DNA of 64,000 nucleotides from Litchfieldia salsa (GCF_900104555.1 NZ_FNJU01000003.1:248001-312000); one strand, 5' to 3'; shown: positions 1 through 9,551, counted from the first letter of the stretch. Notes: a model not told the origin generated them from the sequence alone. Program-made: numbers and translations.

Positions 1-1254
1 TTCACTTGTCGTCATAACTGTGACAAGAATAGCTGTTCCAACAGAGGCTGCAATCATTCTCATCGTGTTATCCATCGCAGCACCATGTGGAATCAACCGT
101 TTTGGAAGCTGATTTAGGGCTGCTGTTTGGATTGGCATCATGACCATCACTAATCCAAACATTCGAATGGAATATAAGATTGTAATAAATGTAAAGGATG
201 TTTGAAGCCCCAAGTTAGTAAATGCAAATGAAGAGGCAGTTAAAATTGTTAGACCAGTGATAACTAACCACCTTGCGCCAACTTTATCAAAAATACGTCC
301 AATAATCGGTGCCATAAATCCGGAAACAATCGCTCCAGGAAGGAGAGCAAGACCAGCTTCAAAAGCAGTAAATTCCCGCATTTCTTGCATAAACAATGGA
401 ATTAAAGTTTCAACCCCAATTAAACCCATGAACGCAATCATTCCAATAATCACTGCAAAAGGGAAAATCGAATATTGAAACACTCTGAATTCAAGCATAG
501 GTTCTTTTAAACGTAATTGTCTTGTAATAAACAATATAAGTGATAGTACCCCGATACTAATCGTTGAAATCGTAATTAAATGTAACCAACCAAAGTTTCC
601 GGCACTTGTAAATCCATATAAAAGTCCACCAAACCCTAAGGAAGAATAAATAATTGATAACACATCAACTTTGGGTTTTGTAACCTCTGTTACGTTTTTT
701 AGTTTAAAGAAAGCAACAACTATATCAATAATGGCAATTGGTAGAATAATGAAAAACAAGAGTCTCCAAGAATAATGAGCAGTTACCCATCCTGAAAAAG
801 CAGGACCAATAGCGGGTGCAAAAGAGATAACGAGTCCGATTAATCCCATTGCAGCGCCTCTTTTATTAATAGGGAAAATCATAAGAAAGACTGTTGTCAT
901 AAGAGGTAGCATAATACCCGCCCCACTTGATTGAATGACTCTTCCAAGTAATAAAAGAGCAAAGTTAGGTGCAACGCCTGCTACTAAAGTACCGAATGCA
1001 AAGATGCTCATTGCTGAGATAAATAATTGCCTTGTCGTAAACCTCTGTAATAAAAAAGCACTAATAGGAATCATAATTCCATTTACACACATAAACACGG
1101 TAGTCAGCCATTGCGCACTGTTTGCTGTTACATTCATTTCATTCATAATCGGTGGGATCGCAGTAATCATTAAAGTTTGATTAAGAATGGCGATAAATGA
1201 GCCAGCCAGTAGCAGCGTAACAATTGTCGACTTGTTATAGCTTGATGATTCCAT
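1..1254 (-). CDS. MFS drug:H+ antiporter (DHA2/EmrB-QacA type), 3' end outside window
   Basis: Membrane exporter likely to pump drugs or other small toxic molecules out using the proton gradient. Translation from the ATG at 1254 starts MESSSYNKST and gives 418 residues without a stop before the window edge. Many hydrophobic helices are visible, including a motif A-like loop, and the segment GLLYGFTSAG and the motif C-like stretch FAPAIGPAFSGW fit the 14-TM DHA2 branch (LmrB/MdrT relatives). GGAGG lies 7 bases upstream of the ATG, which fixes the start. The gene is transcribed alone towards the left edge; its substrate cannot be read from sequence. The C-terminal helices are missing only because the window ends. 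Confidence 0.85.
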   Translation of the reverse strand, partial: MESSSYNKSTIVTLLLAGSFIAILNQTLMITAIPPIMNEMNVTANSAQWLTTVFMCVNGIMIPISAFLLQRFTTRQLFISAMSIFAFGTLVAGVAPNFALLLLGRVIQSSGAGIMLPLMTTVFLMIFPINKRGAAMGLIGLVISFAPAIGPAFSGWVTAHYSWRLLFFIILPIAIIDIVVAFFKLKNVTEVTKPKVDVLSIIYSSLGFGGLLYGFTSAGNFGWLHLITISTISIGVLSLILFITRQLRLKEPMLEFRVFQYSIFPFAVIIGMIAFMGLIGVETLIPLFMQEMREFTAFEAGLALLPGAIVSGFMAPIIGRIFDKVGARWLVITGLTILTASSFAFTNLGLQTSFTFITILYSIRMFGLVMVMMPIQTAALNQLPKRLIPHGAAMDNTMRMIAASVGTAILVTVMTTSE

Positions 1255-1340
1255 ATTCCTTCCTCCAATCTATCCAGATTTGTCCTTACACAACCCGGAT
1301 ATTGAAACCTATATTTTATAGACTAATTGATTATAAACAA

Positions 1341-1356
1341 TTAATCTCCTGATTAA
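1341..1356. promoter_or_regulatory. Candidate operator: perfect 6-4-6 inverted repeat upstream of the MFS exporter
   Basis: TTAATC-tcct-GATTAA lies about 90 bp upstream of the exporter ATG. TetR/MarR-type repressors often bind such sites ahead of efflux genes, but no regulator gene is adjacent inside the window, so this is only a candidate. Confidence 0.25.
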
Positions 1357-1512
1357 AAGAAATAAATCTTTTTCCATACCAGAAAAACATTTTCCAATAA
1401 CATTAATTGGTTATTTTTTATACCAGAATAATTTTATATCGTTAAAATGATAAAAATTACGGGGTTAGACAAAAGAATTACTATATTAAAAAAGTTTAAT
1501 GTCTATAAAATT

Positions 1513-1543
1513 ACAAAAACACCCACGCTTGTACGAGGGTGTT
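1513..1543 (-). terminator. Rho-independent terminator of the YceG-like gene
   Basis: On the minus strand AACACCC and GGGTGTT form a stem around a 12-base loop, followed by TTTTTG. It begins about 10 bp after the stop at 1554. Confidence 0.7.
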
Positions 1544-1553
1544 CGGTGTCATA

Positions 1554-2030
1554 TCATTTAAAGATCGTTGATATAATCTCATCGACGGTCATTTCACTAT
1601 CCACTTCATATGTGCCAGGACGCAATTTATTTGCTAATCCTCTTTGTTCGACTTCATTAAAGAAATCCATTGCATTTTCAATAACATTGGCTTTCACAAG
1701 AGCATCCCCAACATCAATACTTGTCATACCGGTTGAGACTGTTAACATGGTTCTATATATAACTGTTTCCTTTATTTCCTCTGGATCAGTTTCTTGTTTA
1801 TCCGAAGTATCTGCCTCTGCCTCTGCTATTTGTTCGTTCCACTCTTCTTCAGTGTGAATCACATAGCCCGCTTCAGTTAGACTCTTCTTCATTTCTGATT
1901 CAGAAGGTTTGCTTTCATCTTCTGTGCCGCTCACGGCGTTGGTATTGCTATCAAGATAATAGACGGTAGCAACAATACTAGTGGCAACAACGATTCCAGC
2001 TGCAAAACTACTTAGTGATTTAGCTTTCAT
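1554..2030 (-). CDS. Membrane-anchored YceG/MltG-like LysM-subdomain protein
   Basis: Small membrane-anchored protein, 158 residues from the chosen start MKAKSLSSF. One N-terminal TM helix (about 5-25) is followed by an acidic linker. The C-terminal 60 residues resemble the LysM-like subdomain of the endolytic transglycosylase MltG/YceG: a GMTS..DVGDALV block and the ending LRPGTYEVDSEMTVDEIIS. The catalytic half of MltG is absent, so it is probably a wall-binding or regulatory protein rather than an enzyme. An in-frame ATG at 2051 has no ribosome site, whereas AAAGGAG precedes 2030. It overlaps the end of the upstream membrane gene by 11 bp, so the two are probably cotranscribed. It resembles B. 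subtilis YqzC by layout; that equivalence is a guess. Confidence 0.6.
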   Translation of the reverse strand: MKAKSLSSFAAGIVVATSIVATVYYLDSNTNAVSGTEDESKPSESEMKKSLTEAGYVIHTEEEWNEQIAEAEADTSDKQETDPEEIKETVIYRTMLTVSTGMTSIDVGDALVKANVIENAMDFFNEVEQRGLANKLRPGTYEVDSEMTVDEIISTIFK

Positions 2031-2403
2031 TTGCCACTTTTCTCCTTTCATCTTTAGGAGTTAAGTAAGCAGAAAGTAATTGTTCGGTTTCTTGTTCAGA
2101 CAATTGTTTTTCCGCAGCAATACTTTCTAGAGAGTATCCACGTTTATATAAATCTAGAATTTCTCTAAGTACTTGTCGCTCTTTAAGGGTGATCTGTAAG
2201 CCTGCTTCCCTCATTGTAATTTCTGCATCTAGTTCGATATGACGGATGTGATCTTGAATTTGAGTTATCTCGTTCATCATCGTGATATGAACCATATCAA
2301 TCTCTCGTTGCTCATCCTTTGATGTTTGTCTTGTTTTTAATACAGATATAATCAGCAATATAACTGCTGTGCCAAATAAAATGGCCAACGTCCATTCCAT
2401 CAT
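2020..2403 (-). CDS. Small single-TM protein with helical, HTH-like C-terminus (unknown function)
   Basis: 127 residues with an N-terminal TM helix (about 4-22), a charged helical middle region and a C-terminal segment RGYSLESIAAEKQLSEQETEQLL. That segment has the look of an HTH-type 'growth of a helical repeat' seen in sporulation or DNA-binding proteins. It is the first gene of a two-gene unit with the YceG-like protein, and the coding ends overlap. I do not recognise a firm family; a YqzD-like protein is possible from the gene pairing. It probably sits in the membrane with the helical part in the cytoplasm. Confidence 0.55.
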   Translation of the reverse strand: MMEWTLAILFGTAVILLIISVLKTRQTSKDEQREIDMVHITMMNEITQIQDHIRHIELDAEITMREAGLQITLKERQVLREILDLYKRGYSLESIAAEKQLSEQETEQLLSAYLTPKDERRKVANES

Positions 2404-2681
2404 ATTATGAAACCTCCATACACATTCTGAATCTTGTAAGTTCTTATTATACCTTCTTATTCGGCATTTTTCGATTTATTTCGTGAAAACACTTCTAAAG
2501 TAAGAGTGATTTGGCAATATTTAACGAGATGTATTATACAAAAATAGGCACTTAGTATCTAGTATTTGAATCGAAGCATTTCACATCATCATCTTGACGC
2601 TCCCTCATGCATATTTTTAAAGGTAAAACATACAATAAATTCATGAGATTTATCTTAATCTAATCTAAGGAGATTCTTCAA
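2404..2681. other. Intergenic region, no gene seen
   Basis: About 280 bp of AT-rich DNA between divergent genes. It holds the promoters for both sides, including a TTGACG hexamer near 2593 that could serve the small plus-strand gene. Nothing else is apparent. Confidence 0.4.
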
Positions 2682-2825
2682 ATGGGGAAATTGATTCGTT
2701 TAAATTCTGGACCAAAAGAGCTAGAGCTTGGTGACCGAACCCAAAACCTTCAAAAACGGCGTGAAAACATTAATAAGTATCTTAGAGAAATAGAAGCTAG
2801 AAAGAAGAGTTTATTTAGAAAATAA
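2682..2825 (+). CDS. Small basic protein, 47 aa (unknown)
   Basis: Starts MGKLIRLNSG and ends KKSLFRK. A clear TAAGGAG site lies 9 bases before the ATG. The protein is highly charged, almost wholly helical by composition, and has no membrane segment. It converges on the 56-aa gene on the other strand, and a run of T follows the stop. I do not recognise the family. The strong ribosome site and codon-like composition argue that it is real. Confidence 0.55.
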   Translation: MGKLIRLNSGPKELELGDRTQNLQKRRENINKYLREIEARKKSLFRK

Positions 2826-2864
2826 AAAAAGGATTAGCATATAGCTTACCCTCTTTTTTGATCA

Positions 2865-3035
2865 TTAATGTTTAGTAGATAGTTTGTCACCGTAGCTCCC
2901 ATTATTTCTAATGGCCTCAACACGTTTTCGTAGTTCTTCTCTCTTTTCTGATCGTTTCTTCCGGCGGTCATCACTGATTTGTTTCTGAGATTTAAATTCA
3001 ACTATTTTTAATTGATTTTCTTTGAAATTATTCAT
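2865..3035 (-). CDS. Small basic coiled-coil-like protein, 56 aa (unknown)
   Basis: Starts MNNFKENQLK and contains a dense Lys/Arg/Glu stretch (DDRRKKRSEKREELRKRVEA) that should form one long charged helix. AGGAGG precedes the ATG by 9 bases. The start lies inside the last codons of the upstream 401-aa membrane gene (8-bp overlap), so the two are translationally coupled and this is the third gene of the kinase operon. Function unknown; it could bind nucleic acid or an acidic partner. Confidence 0.6.
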   Translation of the reverse strand: MNNFKENQLKIVEFKSQKQISDDRRKKRSEKREELRKRVEAIRNNGSYGDKLSTKH

Positions 3036-4233
3036 CGTTACCCGCCTCCTTTAAATATGTTCCGCTCCATTCATCTGACAATAAACAAAGCGCGTGAATT
3101 AATCGGTATACTTCTCTTGAGTCAATTATATCATTCTTTACTAATAAATGGGAAACCTTTTGATCGTTAGAATCAAAGTGGAAATTAAATACCCATACCT
3201 TCTCTTGTTCGATTCCCATGTTCATTCTTACTGATACAATAGTATGGTTTTCATACGGATAATTGATGACTGGCTGTGTTAATTGATCTCTTACAACCTT
3301 CACAGCGCCCCATTTTTTGTATAGACTTTTGTCATCTAGCGAAATTTTCATAGGGGAAGAGCCTGTCGTACCAACATCATCAATCTTGAACAATTCCTTT
3401 TCCCTTCGTTCATACAAAGTAAAGCCTGAAACGATGTTTAAATCCTTTGTTGAAAATACTCTGTTTTTCATACGGAATAAAAGTTTATTAATGTCTTTAA
3501 TCAATTCAATCACATATTCTGAACCTTTTGATAGCTCATCATTTTCTTTTTCCAACTCACTTATAGCATCTTCATATGTATTAACCAATATATTAAACTT
3601 TTCATCCTGTCTATTTAAGCGGGATTTTAATAATGAAATTTTTGTTTCTAGATGATGCTTTTCTTTGTGAAAATAATCAGCTAAACTCTCATTAATGTTA
3701 GTAGAAAGTGATTGGAAATCATTGGAATTAACCCGCATGTTATTTATATAATCATACAAGCCTCGAAAATAATATTCCCCTTTATGGTCAAGGAAAGCTG
3801 AACGAAACATTTCATATTCTTGCTTCCTAAAAACTCGATAAGCACCGGTGTGGAAATGGTTGCTTTTAAATTGGAGCAGTTTAGGAAAATAAAATGTCAG
3901 TGTAAATATATAACCTAAAACTAACCCTAGGGTCATAGAGCCTAAGTATTCAATCCAATCAGTAGGTTTAAGTGCAACAGTCCCTGTGAGCATTGAAACA
4001 AATGGAATAATAGCTAGGAAGAAGTTCGTTTCAGAAAATGTTTTTAGACCTTTATGGACTGAATTAATTTGAGCTATGTCGCGTAATGGACTTAATAATA
4101 ACCACACAGTCCAGTTCGTGTATTTTTCGTCAAGATAACTACTTTTCATTCTTTCTATCGACTCATCAAAAGCATGACTCAAAGTAAGTAAACGGCTATG
4201 ATAATTTCTCTCTTCATCAATCAAAGGAATCAC
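3028..4233 (-). CDS. Two-TM coiled-coil membrane protein (unknown)
   Basis: 401 residues. The N-terminal about 70 residues are soluble, then two TM helices (about 72-88 and 95-116) form a hairpin. A long coiled coil follows (roughly 180-250), and a C-terminal mixed alpha/beta region of about 140 residues ends the protein. No enzyme motif is seen. It lies 22 bp downstream of a sensor kinase and overlaps a 56-aa basic protein, so it is probably an accessory or partner of that kinase, or an envelope stress protein. I do not recognise a named family. The domain assignments are by eye. Confidence 0.6.
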   Translation of the reverse strand: MIPLIDEERNYHSRLLTLSHAFDESIERMKSSYLDEKYTNWTVWLLLSPLRDIAQINSVHKGLKTFSETNFFLAIIPFVSMLTGTVALKPTDWIEYLGSMTLGLVLGYIFTLTFYFPKLLQFKSNHFHTGAYRVFRKQEYEMFRSAFLDHKGEYYFRGLYDYINNMRVNSNDFQSLSTNINESLADYFHKEKHHLETKISLLKSRLNRQDEKFNILVNTYEDAISELEKENDELSKGSEYVIELIKDINKLLFRMKNRVFSTKDLNIVSGFTLYERREKELFKIDDVGTTGSSPMKISLDDKSLYKKWGAVKVVRDQLTQPVINYPYENHTIVSVRMNMGIEQEKVWVFNFHFDSNDQKVSHLLVKNDIIDSREVYRLIHALCLLSDEWSGTYLKEAGNDE

Positions 4234-4255
4234 ATCCTCCTATTTATCATTCTTC

Positions 4256-5467
4256 TTATATCGTTGCTGGGAAGCGTATAATCACAGATGTCCCATTATC
4301 TATTGAACTTTTAAATTTGATAGACCCATTATATTTTTCAACTATATTATAGCAAATCATCAAGCCTAAACCTGTACCTTTACTCTTTAAAGAATAAAAA
4401 GGGGTGCCTAAAGACTTAACTTGCTCAGCAGTCATACCACATCCATAATCGGTAATGCTAATTTCAATAAAAGTCTTGGTCTTATAGGCTTTGACAATAA
4501 CAGGATCACCTTCTTTTGAAGCTTCTATTGAATTTTTAATTAGATTAATAATAAGTTGTTTAAATTCAATTGTGTTCGCAGAAATAAAACATCCATCTTC
4601 TACATCTAACTCAATATGGTTATCGTGAAATAGCCCGTAAGACCTTAGTAAATCTGTTACACTTTGAAGACCGGATTTTATATCAACTGTTTCCATTTCC
4701 ACATCATAAGTCGGTTTAGAAGTCGAAAGAAATTGAGAAATGACTTGTTCTGCTGTATCTAACTCATCGATCATCAGAGATAAATGCCTCTTCACATCGT
4801 TGCTGAAGGCTTTATCACTTTTATAGAATTGTAGAAAACCCTTAACCACAGTTAACGGATTCCTTATTTCATGAGCTACGGCTGCTGCTAATTGACTGGT
4901 TGTTTTAAATCTTTCTGCTTGTTGCACTTGTTCATAATAGACTTGTTGATTTTTTATACGAACAGCAGATAAATGAAAGATTAAATATAAAATTAGTTGA
5001 CTGCCGAGAAAATTAACCATATTTCCAATTACGTCTTGTCTGATATGAGGGTAAAATTGCCCTTGATCGATAAAATAAATGTAATTAAACGTAAGTGTAA
5101 TTAAGATAAAGTTTAACAATATCGAATAGTGGAAAAGTTTCGAATCAAAAAATAAAATCGCAGTTGCAGGAACAAAACATAAAAAAACAAAGGTTGACCA
5201 GGTCTCAGGATATAGGAAGAATAGCGTATAGAAATACGCTGTTGCAACCGTCATGATTATTAATCTTAGTATATGAGAATTGTATTTAGGATAAACAAAT
5301 AAACAAATAGTTAGTAATAGTACAAGGCCTAAATGTAAAAAGTAGCTTATAGTTATTTCTTCTAAGAGTGGGTTGTCAATAAATAAACCCAGTCCCATAA
5401 AAAGTACGACAAAGCTTGATGATAGATAGTATAAATTTTTATTAATAGTTGAGTGTAGTACCTTCAT
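4256..5467 (-). CDS. Orphan sensor histidine kinase, KinB-like
   Basis: 403 residues with about six TM helices in the first 185, a short linker, then a HisKA domain with the H-box AVAHEIRNPLTVVKGFLQF and a HATPase_c domain showing the N box (NLIKNSIEA), G1 (DYGCGM) and G2 (GTGLGL). The H-box is typical of Bacillus phosphorelay kinases (KinB/KinD/KinE) that feed Spo0F. No response regulator is adjacent, which fits an orphan kinase. It heads an operon with the 401-aa coiled-coil protein 22 bp downstream. The stimulus is unknown; a membrane-intrinsic signal is likely since no extracellular domain is seen. Confidence 0.85.
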   Translation of the reverse strand: MKVLHSTINKNLYYLSSSFVVLFMGLGLFIDNPLLEEITISYFLHLGLVLLLTICLFVYPKYNSHILRLIIMTVATAYFYTLFFLYPETWSTFVFLCFVPATAILFFDSKLFHYSILLNFILITLTFNYIYFIDQGQFYPHIRQDVIGNMVNFLGSQLILYLIFHLSAVRIKNQQVYYEQVQQAERFKTTSQLAAAVAHEIRNPLTVVKGFLQFYKSDKAFSNDVKRHLSLMIDELDTAEQVISQFLSTSKPTYDVEMETVDIKSGLQSVTDLLRSYGLFHDNHIELDVEDGCFISANTIEFKQLIINLIKNSIEASKEGDPVIVKAYKTKTFIEISITDYGCGMTAEQVKSLGTPFYSLKSKGTGLGLMICYNIVEKYNGSIKFKSSIDNGTSVIIRFPATI

Positions 5468-5821
5468 GCCTACTCCTTAATTTTAAATCTATTTCTAATT
5501 CCACATTTTACTAGTATACCTCTACGCTATTAGGAATTTCAATTGCATTTGAAGATAATTTTGTGAAAGCTAAATTAGAAAGTAAATCGATTAATTAATG
5601 CTTCCCACCCGAAAAACGACCGTTCATTAGCGACGGTCGTTTTTTGGGTCGGAATATAGGTGGTCTTGCTTAAAAAGTCTCAGACCCTATTTTTTCTTCC
5701 AAGGGTACACCTTCTTTTATATATTCAGGGCTTAGAGTGGCATGTTTTAGTTGGAAGGTGATTAAACTGGTTCTTGTCTCATTAAAATGGCTACTTTCTA
5801 AATGATAAATTGATTTGTTTT
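5468..5821. other. Intergenic region with terminator and an unexplained open frame
   Basis: Holds the promoter region of the histidine kinase, the hairpin at 5607-5650, and a start-less open frame on the minus strand (5670-5858). No standard gene is seen. Confidence 0.4.
5607..5650. terminator. Bidirectional terminator hairpin
   Basis: AAAAACGACCGT and ACGGTCGTTTTTT flank a short loop, with an outer ACCC/GGGT pairing. The stem carries A-runs and T-runs on both sides, so it can work in either direction. It ends transcription coming from the ATPase gene. Confidence 0.8.
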
Positions 5822-5858
5822 CTAACGAAATAAATGGTGGAACAATCGATCTCGATCT
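5670..5858 (-). pseudogene. Start-less open frame, possible gene remnant
   Basis: 62 codons without any ATG, overlapping the end of the AAA ATPase in another frame and ending at a TAA at 5670. The residues (for example YIKEGVPLEEKIGSETF) look protein-like rather than random. No ribosome site or start is visible. It may be the tail of a decayed gene or a chance opening. Confidence 0.2.
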
Positions 5859-6577
5859 TCAAAAAACTGTTGCATGATCATATAATGGTTTGTTTCTTCT
5901 AAAGTTACTTCTTTTACTCCCTCTTCAGAGAGTTGAATAATTTTCGAATGAGGATAGGCCATGATAATTGGTGAATGAGTGGATATGATAAATTGAGAAC
6001 CTTCATTTACGAGCTCGTGAATTCTCGATAATAATGACAATTGTCGTAAAGGTGAAAGTGCTGCTTCAGGCTCATCTAAAATATACAAGCCATTTCCTTG
6101 AAAGCGATTCATAAACGCAGCGAAAAATGACTCTCCATGAGATTGTTCATGAAGTGATTTACCACCATAGGAATCAATAATTCTTGGTCCCCCTAGTTCA
6201 GAATCAAGATCTTCAATATTTGTGGCCACATTATAGAATGTTTCAGCTCTGAAAAAAAAGCTATCCTTTGGTCGATAGACCCCCTTAATCAGTTTGAGAT
6301 ATTGATCCAAAGTTGAATGAGAGTCATAGCTTGAAAAATTGAAATTTAAAGTTCCCCCTTCAGGATTAAATCCAAGGGAAATCGATATCCCTTCAAGTAG
6401 TGTAGATTTTCCCATCCCATTTTCTCCCACAATATAAGTTATGTTAGGATGGAAAAGAATCTCTTGGAACTTTTGGATGACTGGCAAATTTAAGGGGAAT
6501 TCATGGAAGGAAGAAATATTCTCCCTCTTTAGATGAAGCTCCCTAACATATTGAGTATCATGGTCTAACAATGTCAT
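5822..6577 (-). CDS. ABC-type AAA family ATPase (AAA_21/AAA_23-like)
   Basis: 251 residues, soluble. Walker A is GENGMGKST (about residue 51), the signature-like loop is QSHGESF, Walker B is LYILDEPEAALSP and the H-loop is STHSP. This is the compact, stand-alone RecF/OLD-like ATPase with no TM partner and no nuclease domain, widespread in Firmicutes. It probably acts on nucleic acid or as a regulatory switch, but its substrate is unknown. It is monocistronic as far as can be seen. Confidence 0.8.
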   Translation of the reverse strand: MTLLDHDTQYVRELHLKRENISSFHEFPLNLPVIQKFQEILFHPNITYIVGENGMGKSTLLEGISISLGFNPEGGTLNFNFSSYDSHSTLDQYLKLIKGVYRPKDSFFFRAETFYNVATNIEDLDSELGGPRIIDSYGGKSLHEQSHGESFFAAFMNRFQGNGLYILDEPEAALSPLRQLSLLSRIHELVNEGSQFIISTHSPIIMAYPHSKIIQLSEEGVKEVTLEETNHYMIMQQFFEDRDRLFHHLFR

Positions 6578-6677
6578 TTAATCACCTACAAGAGTTTATT
6601 ATGTTAAAGTTAATAGTAAAAGAAAAAAGAAGCATCGACAACAATAAATGGAAATTAGTGTTCCCGCCCCTTGATAT

Positions 6678-7391
6678 CTAACTATAAATATTACGCTTTA
6701 CATGATTCATGATTGATACAATATTATCAATCCAGTAATCATTTAATCCAGTTTGATCATTAGATGCGTTTGATGGAGCATAATTTTTCTGAATTTCTTC
6801 GATTGTCTTTGAACCGTTTTCTAAATAGTTTAATTTAAGATAGGCTGCCTTGAACTTAATGCTATCCTCAATCGATAGGAACTTTTGCCACTTTGTCCCA
6901 CCTGTTACAGTTTCCTCACAACCTGGGTTTGGATAATTCTTTCCAAACACTTTTTCATAGTTTTCCGGCATACATGTTATTCCACCAACATTATTCCATG
7001 GTGATTCCATCAGCAATGAATCTCCCCAACCTGTCTCTTGTGCGGCTAGAGCAGCGAGAAATATAGGATCGATTTCATGTTCTTTACCTGCTTGAACAAA
7101 CTCGCGACCTAATCCTTTTAAATCACCTTTAAGATGTTGATCAAGGTCGTTCCCTGAGAGGTGAATCTCTTCTTTCTTTTTTTGAATATTATCGTTGGAT
7201 GTTGTCTTTTTACTTTTGATCATCTTTTGTAATTCATTCATATCCTTTTGTTCCAATTCTATTAAAAAATTTAATTGAACATGCTTTTCTTCAGCTACAT
7301 TCATATTTGAAAAAGCTGTGTTGGTTAGTAAAACAAATAGAAGCCCAAATTGTAATAGAAAGGAAAGAGTTAGTCTATTCATGTGTTTCAT
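6678..7391 (-). CDS. Secreted glucosaminidase-domain peptidoglycan hydrolase
   Basis: 237 residues. A signal peptide is present (about 1-28, cut near NTAFS). A Lys-rich linker follows, then a lysozyme-like glucosaminidase domain (about 90-230) with the helix IDPIFLAALAAQETGWGDS, whose Glu is the likely catalytic acid, and an NNVGGI motif. It should cleave GlcNAc-MurNAc bonds in the cell wall outside the membrane. AAGGAG precedes the first ATG by 10 bases, which supports this start over the internal ATG at codon 4. Two Cys (in GGITCMPE and NPGCEE) could form a disulfide. It is monocistronic. Confidence 0.75.
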   Translation of the reverse strand: MKHMNRLTLSFLLQFGLLFVLLTNTAFSNMNVAEEKHVQLNFLIELEQKDMNELQKMIKSKKTTSNDNIQKKKEEIHLSGNDLDQHLKGDLKGLGREFVQAGKEHEIDPIFLAALAAQETGWGDSLLMESPWNNVGGITCMPENYEKVFGKNYPNPGCEETVTGGTKWQKFLSIEDSIKFKAAYLKLNYLENGSKTIEEIQKNYAPSNASNDQTGLNDYWIDNIVSIMNHVKRNIYS

Positions 7392-7560
7392 CAGATCCCA
7401 TCTCCTTTTGTATTAAAAAGCTTGAAGTTCTAATCTTAACAAAAAAGTATGACAAAAACATTACAACTGCTCATTTCTGTATGATTCTTCCTTTTGTGCA
7501 TTGAAAAAAACTTAGTTAAATCATCTTTCTTTATACAATGATTCCAAATAATTCCCAATT

Positions 7561-7597
7561 AAAAAGTCCCTTTTTCAACTTGAAAAAGGGACTTTTT
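7561..7597. terminator. Strong bidirectional terminator after htpG
   Basis: AAAAAGTCCCTTTTTCA and TGAAAAAGGGACTTTTT form a long perfect stem starting 5 bp after the htpG stop. Confidence 0.9.
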
Positions 7598-7601
7598 AAG
7601 C

Positions 7602-9479
7602 TTAAACCATTACCTTGCAAATATCATTTGTAAATTCAACCGGATCTTGAATTGGTAATCCTTCTATTAAAAGAGCTTGATTGTATAATAGGTTTGTAAA
7701 TAATTGAAGTTTTTCCTTATCTTTTTCAAAAGAATCTCTTAATGAAGAAAATACTTCGTGATTTGTATTTATTTCTAAAATTTTATCAGCTTTAATATTC
7801 TGATTATCAGGCATCGCATTCAGTATTTTTTCCATTTCAATGGTCAGATCACCCTCAGTTGATAAACATACGGGATGTGACCGTAATCTTTTGGATGCTC
7901 TAACTTCCTTGACTTTGCTTGAAAGGATGCTTGTCATATAGTCGAACAATTCTTTATGCTCTGAAGGATCAGTGGAATCATTTTGATTATTTTCTTCCTC
8001 AATACCCAAGTCTCCACTTGATACAGATTTAAATTCTTTCTCCTTATAGCTCATAATCATTTTAATTGCAAACTCATCAATATCCTCTGTGAAATAGAGA
8101 ATTTCATACCCTTTTTCAGCTACTAGTTCAGCTTGTGGTAATTTCTCAATTCTTTCAATTGATTCTCCAGACGCATAATAAATATATTTTTGATCCTCTG
8201 GCATTCTTGATACATATTCATCTAATGTAACAAGTGCTTTTTCTTTAGAAGAATGGAACATTAACAAGTCTTGTAAAACTTCTTTATTGCTCCCATATTC
8301 ACTGTATACACCGTACTTTAGCTGTCTGCCAAATGATTTATAAAACTCCTCATACTTTTCTCTTTCATCCTTAAGTAAACTTTGCAATTGACCTTTAATT
8401 TTCTTATTAATGTTTTTAGCTATAAGTTTTAATTGTCTGTCATGTTGTAACATTTCCCTTGATATATTAAGAGATAAATCCTCTGAATCAACCATTCCTT
8501 TGACAAAGCTAAAATAATCCGGAAGTAAATCCGAACATTTGCTCATAATTAAAACTCCATTTGAATAAAGTTCTAACCCTTTTTCAAATTCTTTTGAGTA
8601 ATAATCATAAGGAGTTTTCTCAGGAATAAATAAAATAGCGTTATATCTAACTGTACCGTCTACACTAATATGTATATGTTTTGTTGGCTTATCAAATCCA
8701 TAGTGCTTTTCAGCATAGAAATTTTCATAATCTTCATCAGTTAATTCACTTTTGTTCTTTTTCCAAATAGGTATCATGCTATTGACAACTTGTTCTTCAG
8801 TATATTCTTCAAACTCATTGTCGTTTCCTTCTTTAGGCTTCCTACTTGTTAGATCCATTTTAATTGGATAGCGAATAAAGTCAGAGTATTTCTTTACAAT
8901 CGCTTTTAATCGGTAGTCTTCTAAATATTCATCATATTGTTCATCTTCATTATTTTCCTTAATTTTTAAGATGATATCAGTACCAACGGTTTCTTTTTTT
9001 ACTGAAGTTATGGTATACCCATCAGCACCTGTTGATTCCCATTTGTAAGCTTCTTCACTACCCAAGGCCTTACTAATAACTGTGACAACATCTGCTACCA
9101 TAAATGCTGCATAGAAACCTACACCAAACTGACCGATGATATTATGATCGTCTTTTAATTCATTTTCATTTTTAAATGCTAGAGAACCACTTTTTGCAAT
9201 AATACCTAGGTTGTTCTCAAGGTCTTCTTTTGTCATCCCAATTCCAGTATCTGAAATGGTTAAAGTTCGATTCTCTTTGTCAGCAGCTAATTTAATAAAA
9301 TAATTTTCTTGCTTAAATTCTAATTGCTCATCTGTAAGTGCTCGGTAATAAATTTTGTCAATGGCATCGCTAGAATTAGAAATTAACTCTCTTAAGAATA
9401 CCTCGCGTTGAGAATAAATAGAGTTAATCATCATTTCTAACAACCTCTTGGATTCTGCTTTAAATTCTTTTTTCTCCAT
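7602..9479 (-). CDS. htpG: Molecular chaperone HtpG (Hsp90)
   Basis: ATP-dependent cytosolic chaperone of 625 residues, normal for bacterial Hsp90. The GHKL ATP-binding domain shows [24 protein letters not shown] and the glycine lid [15 protein letters not shown]. The middle domain ([14 protein letters not shown]-type region) and the C-terminal dimerisation domain ([19 protein letters not shown]) are present. The start is set at the ATG at 9479 because AAAGGAGAG lies 8 bases upstream; ten extra in-frame codons further upstream are not supported. It is monocistronic, with a CIRCE operator between a SigA-type promoter and the gene, so it is likely induced by heat through HrcA. Confidence 0.97.
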   Translation of the reverse strand: MEKKEFKAESKRLLEMMINSIYSQREVFLRELISNSSDAIDKIYYRALTDEQLEFKQENYFIKLAADKENRTLTISDTGIGMTKEDLENNLGIIAKSGSLAFKNENELKDDHNIIGQFGVGFYAAFMVADVVTVISKALGSEEAYKWESTGADGYTITSVKKETVGTDIILKIKENNEDEQYDEYLEDYRLKAIVKKYSDFIRYPIKMDLTSRKPKEGNDNEFEEYTEEQVVNSMIPIWKKNKSELTDEDYENFYAEKHYGFDKPTKHIHISVDGTVRYNAILFIPEKTPYDYYSKEFEKGLELYSNGVLIMSKCSDLLPDYFSFVKGMVDSEDLSLNISREMLQHDRQLKLIAKNINKKIKGQLQSLLKDEREKYEEFYKSFGRQLKYGVYSEYGSNKEVLQDLLMFHSSKEKALVTLDEYVSRMPEDQKYIYYASGESIERIEKLPQAELVAEKGYEILYFTEDIDEFAIKMIMSYKEKEFKSVSSGDLGIEEENNQNDSTDPSEHKELFDYMTSILSSKVKEVRASKRLRSHPVCLSTEGDLTIEMEKILNAMPDNQNIKADKILEINTNHEVFSSLRDSFEKDKEKLQLFTNLLYNQALLIEGLPIQDPVEFTNDICKVMV

Positions 9480-9551
9480 GTCACTCTCTCCTTTAACAGT
9501 GCAATACAATAATGATATAATGGTTCTCCACAGTGTGCAGGCTAGTCTTTA

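Noticed and set aside
1447-1857. 136-codon plus-strand frame over the YceG-like gene
   Set aside because: Antisense shadow of a better-supported gene, Ser/Ile-rich with no ribosome site.
2826-2864. Terminator between the two small convergent genes
   Set aside because: The A-run and T-run can pair, but the stem between them is poor, so I did not list it as a terminator.
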